Below, one piece after another: positions 8,101 through 9,555 of a stretch of 9,555 nucleotides of DNA. The notes beneath the pieces were generated by a model. The model saw nothing but the letters and a program-made list of their open reading frames with translations. It was not told where the DNA came from and searched no databases. Each line of letters opens with the position of its first letter. Position 1 is the first letter of the stretch. The position numbers and the translations under genes are program-made. This DNA comes from an uncultured Porphyromonadaceae bacterium (GTDB lineage Bacteria > Bacteroidota > Bacteroidia > Bacteroidales > Muribaculaceae), in the NCBI GenBank assembly GCA_905193395.1, contig CAJJOO010000026.1:1-9555 (forward strand), written 5' to 3'.

Positions 8101-9213
8101 TGCCTGCGGCAGGCGGTCGATGTCGCGGCTTGCCTCGCGTATATATATTTCAAACTGTCCGATGAAGGCGCTGCGGAACGGCGCCGCGGTCCAGGTGCCG
8201 AGATCCCATTCCAGGATGCTTTCGAGAATCCCGCCAAGATAGAGGCGTGTCAGTTCGGGCCTGGTGCGCATGATTGCCATCATTGTGGCCAGTTGCACTT
8301 CGGGATGGTAGAGATAGCCTGAAGCCTTTAGCCTGTCGACTATGCCGCTGATAAAGGTATCCGCGCCACCGCCTCGCATCAGGTTGCATGCCCGGCGATA
8401 GGGCTTGAGCCTCTCTGTCATCTGGGTCAGTTCCTGCTGGATTGACCTGCGGCGCGGTGCGGGCAGAGTACCCAGATAGTCCGATTCCTCAATGAGATAC
8501 AATGCCAGATGCTTGATGGCGGCCAGAAGGTTTTCGCTGTGAATGTCGGCGCTGAGCCAGCCGCTGCGGACCCAGCCGTCGAGCGAGGCCATGGCGGCGG
8601 CAAGCGCGCTGAGAGGCCATCTCGGATTGCCGGAACTTATTTCATCGCGCACTGCGGCAAATTCGTCGAGCCGGTCGATGTACAGCAGAATCAGCCGCAC
8701 GGTAAGCGTGTCCCGCACGGCCGCTTCAAGAAGGGTTCGTGGATTGTACCATCTGAGATGGCGCGAACGCAGTGCCGGAACCAGCGAGAAGTAGTGCGAC
8801 TGAATCTGGGCGAAACGGCAGATTACGGTGTTGCCGAGTGCCGCAGCCTCGCCGTCAGGCAGACTGACCTTGTAACGGATGCCGAATTTGTCCTCGACCA
8901 CGGCATTGCCGTTGACAGTTGAGGGCTGTTCGATGACTTTGAATTCCCATTCCTCGCCGCGCGCATTGCCTGCGGCATACAACTGGTTGACATACTGCGG
9001 AATGAAGTGCGACAGAAAGGGCGTTCCGTCCTGTCTGAGATTCTTGACAAGGCATTTGAGTGTCTTCGGCAGGGGGCGCTCGGTCTGGAATTTCAGTTTG
9101 TTGAGTCTGAAATCGGGGGCACCGTCAATTTTAAGGCGAAAAAACGGTTCGTCGCTTCCGAATTCGTCTCTGACTTCAAATTCATATTGCTTTCCGGGAG
9201 TGTATTGTTGCAT
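5194..9213 (-). CDS. Large multidomain protein with Schlafen-type AlbA_2 domain
   Basis: The function of this 1339-residue protein is unknown. Two OB/S1-like beta modules lie at about 1-75 and 87-147, the second containing VEDKFGIRYKVSLP. A helical region follows (about 155-460), then further beta modules (about 560-720; GDILNYNDEYEGVV at 659-672 is S1-like) and a second helical region (about 762-920). An AlbA_2 domain occupies about 930-1093: ENQFVEFKSS (932-941), LLKTMAGFMNASGGTLYIGV (965-984) and IFVRRSDSTIALGD (1071-1084). A Pro/Glu linker (about 1105-1134) leads to a beta-rich C-terminal part. AlbA_2 domains bind nucleic acid, and in eukaryotic Schlafens some cut tRNA/rRNA. Glu932 and Glu937 keep the Schlafen spacing, but asparagines (985-986) stand where an Asp is expected. 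No Walker motif, signal peptide or membrane segment is visible, so it is probably cytoplasmic. The gene opens the operon; GGAAAG precedes the ATG at 9213. An RNA- or DNA-binding role is likely, nuclease activity uncertain. Confidence 0.8.
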   Translation of the reverse strand: MQQYTPGKQYEFEVRDEFGSDEPFFRLKIDGAPDFRLNKLKFQTERPLPKTLKCLVKNLRQDGTPFLSHFIPQYVNQLYAAGNARGEEWEFKVIEQPSTVNGNAVVEDKFGIRYKVSLPDGEAAALGNTVICRFAQIQSHYFSLVPALRSRHLRWYNPRTLLEAAVRDTLTVRLILLYIDRLDEFAAVRDEISSGNPRWPLSALAAAMASLDGWVRSGWLSADIHSENLLAAIKHLALYLIEESDYLGTLPAPRRRSIQQELTQMTERLKPYRRACNLMRGGGADTFISGIVDRLKASGYLYHPEVQLATMMAIMRTRPELTRLYLGGILESILEWDLGTWTAAPFRSAFIGQFEIYIREASRDIDRLPQASTDEAVDRIEKTVTAIALQILIDGGENESLLRHNRSLFYRYISLLRPQKSDVLLDKSFLMLTGAKLPLEFCYDDIKELAMLLTKASVAPDAAHNRLQSVFGVEMNGIGITVGPQGIDIRRADERTDEKALPSGMLQWLTPTVSVKGVKSLPANRLNSFDAHARLWVDIENALTRPSDAPPVPPLTKRIPDIDDEVTIIIDSKRVGGNELMWRCRTDDDAFEDTDGVIYGDEIATYLSTSDFDRNQHILSTAFSDADGNPLRFKARVVAIDEDEVPEFSLLDLIDARIGDILNYNDEYEGVVTHETSVSDLLVLTSVGIGVFAPKEDGYGKGDAVTVRMTDIGQRRATITGDINEPRRTDRARAFVSLMQAIAETEPRENDDNVYDDDTESLTREDIMQLAQMFRFKALATGNLMEAYDYLRFGRLLAIAAGDDDTARELATHAELLRLHQSYAANSRIDSDALESLRPCTASSPMLDIIFHRLEIVSWMGDGSHDQELWATVNSPRNDLESRLARLVLGFNLLSGDDTETYAAVRKDLKSQIAALLDVNFDPHVPKTYGSENQFVEFKSSIVYPARKNRNDTTEADPEKQQFVLLKTMAGFMNASGGTLYIGVNNATRAEAGLFEDFEYYKRRKARIGAVTYDIHTADNVVTFLTNLVRDRWGALVSESIQISVDDEARHDVVMVKVQPRTTPVLLDGKIFVRRSDSTIALGDADARTFAEERMKRRKQIATYTEEPEPETAIASEPEVEVAPIPAAPEPEPFRIPTSLWRPNILHDAEDGFVTPEGYLYFEGPDSLYYSPDDYYLEQSLPLVLQYSPMEADSGYLLLLYPAQRVLKVPMSEILDKDSRRPMPLYNGDKPIFATICLPGDGLLTIISDSKGNLSRRVTPVNDIPATHLRSTPERLLQLSCDETVAAELVAAESIDRFAESMSSELSGRQIGYTLKCRKDQPQAEMVIAESLRMATANN

Positions 9214-9229
9214 AAGGCTTTCCGGGAGT
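9183..9229. repeat. 13-bp direct repeat flanking the start codon of the AlbA_2 gene
   Basis: GCTTTCCGGGAGT occurs at 9189-9201 and again at 9217-9229 on the plus strand, 28 bases apart. On the minus strand each copy reads ACTCCCGGAAAGC and is followed by two variable bases and TATG. The first copy holds the Shine-Dalgarno-like GGAAAG of the real start (9213). The second lies in codons 4-8 and leads to an ATG at 9185 in another frame, which opens only 30 codons. It looks like a local duplication of the translation initiation region. Confidence 0.75.
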
Positions 9230-9271
9230 ATTCTCGCAGGTATGTGTGGGTGTTTATGATGAATTTTGCTA

Positions 9272-9302
9272 CAAATTTACAAATTCCCCATATAAGTTCA
9301 AA
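9272..9302 (-). promoter_or_regulatory. Bacteroidota promoter for the AlbA_2-GT2-DUF4286-ruvC-T9SS cargo operon
   Basis: The minus strand carries TTTG (9302-9299), a 19-base spacer, and TAAATTTG (9279-9272). This matches the Bacteroidota sigma-factor consensus TTTG - 19 to 21 bases - TAnnTTTG in both boxes and in spacing. The transcript should begin about 9260-9267, leaving a leader of roughly 50 bases that contains the first copy of the 13-bp repeat. It is the best-formed promoter in the window. Confidence 0.75.
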
Positions 9303-9307
9303 ACTGC

Positions 9308-9334
9308 AATAAAGAAATCGTGGCCGGGCGCACG
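9308..9334 (-). terminator. Weak intrinsic terminator candidate after crcB
   Basis: On the minus strand CGTG (9334-9331) can pair with CACG (9322-9319) around an 8-base GC-rich loop, followed by the T-rich ATTTCTTTATT. The stem is only 4 bp and the T tract is interrupted, so this is a weak candidate, supported mainly by its position 10 bases past the crcB stop and just before the next promoter. Confidence 0.3.
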
Positions 9335-9343
9335 GTTTTGTCT

Positions 9344-9555
9344 TTATAGGCGTGTGACTAGGGCATATCCGGCCCAGAGGCACAGGAATCCGGCCAGCAG
9401 GCTTGCGGCGGCGTAAATCACGGCCATTGCGGAATTACCGGCCTGAACAAGGCTGAATCCCTCGCCGATGAAGGATGAAAATGTGGTGAATCCGCCGCAG
9501 AAGCCGATTGCAAGCAATATCCGGAGGCGTTCGTGACTCCCTGTTAAACCGGCGA
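9344..9555 (-). CDS. crcB: Fluoride-specific channel CrcB/FluC, C-terminal part (partial)
   Basis: CrcB/Fluc proteins are small dual-topology inner-membrane dimers that let toxic fluoride leave the cytoplasm. The last 69 codons are in the window, entering at the right edge and ending at TAA (9346-9344). The decisive motif is GFCGGFTTFSSFIGE (16-30 of the visible part), the family's conserved GxxGGxTTFSTF segment with the Phe and Thr residues of the ion path and the central Na-site region. It is followed by a last membrane helix, AVIYAAASLLAGFLCLWAGYAL. The preceding LRILLAI stretch is part of the third helix. The N-terminal half lies outside, so the start and any fluoride riboswitch cannot be seen. 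It is transcribed in the same direction as the operon that follows but is separated from it by a promoter. Confidence 0.93.
   Translation of the reverse strand, partial: AGLTGSHERLRILLAIGFCGGFTTFSSFIGEGFSLVQAGNSAMAVIYAAASLLAGFLCLWAGYALVTRL

Noticed and set aside
9093..9185. Separate 30-residue peptide gene starting at the second ATG of the repeat
   Set aside because: It lies out of frame inside the AlbA_2 gene and its sequence shows no features of a functional peptide. It is kept only as part of the observation on the duplicated initiation region.
5194..9213. The AlbA_2 protein as an obvious anti-phage defence gene
   Set aside because: No defence, mobile-element or integrase genes are nearby, base composition matches the neighbours, and the gene shares a promoter with ruvC. 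Defence remains possible but is not supported here.

Overview
The window is a gene-dense stretch of a Bacteroidales chromosome. A member of the Muribaculaceae or a related gut/oral family is plausible, but that level is inference. Three observations support Bacteroidota: promoter boxes of the TAnnTTTG type with an upstream TTTG/TTG, several Bacteroidota-restricted families (DUF4290, DUF4286, a type IX secretion type B sorting domain), and translation starts that often lack a strong Shine-Dalgarno sequence. Every gene I can support lies on the minus strand, so transcription runs from the right edge to the left. Base composition is moderately GC-rich throughout. I see no RNA gene, insertion sequence, CRISPR array or phage gene. 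No gene-free stretch exceeds about 130 bases.

Right edge (9344-9555): the C-terminal part of a CrcB/FluC fluoride channel, followed by a weak hairpin/T-rich terminator candidate. Next comes a promoter (9272-9302) that fits the Bacteroidota consensus well. It drives a five-gene unit: a 1339-residue multidomain protein with a Schlafen-type AlbA_2 domain (5194-9213), a family 2 glycosyltransferase (4412-5188), a DUF4286 protein (4104-4415), the Holliday-junction resolvase RuvC (3529-4107), and a secreted protein with a type B T9SS C-terminal domain (2219-3532). The last three junctions are ATGA start/stop overlaps and the first gap is only 5 bases, so this is almost certainly one translationally coupled operon.

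Left half: a second promoter (2173-2201) starts DUF4290 - rimM (ATGA overlap) - a small acidic protein of 97 residues - an OmpA-domain envelope protein. The last two overlap by 20 bases. A third promoter box (82-89) precedes the first 16 codons of prolyl-tRNA synthetase, which runs off the left edge.

Most of the window is conserved housekeeping: recombination (RuvC), ribosome maturation (RimM), tRNA charging (ProS), fluoride export (CrcB) and peptidoglycan anchoring (OmpA-like). The least understood part is the 1339-residue protein. It has OB/S1-like beta modules, long helical stretches and an AlbA_2 module without an attached ATPase, and the acidic residue expected after GV in the nuclease-type AlbA_2 fold is asparagine. 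A 13-bp direct repeat flanks its start codon and duplicates the translation initiation region. I found no clear evidence of a complete new multi-gene system; this protein and its leader are the best candidates for novelty.
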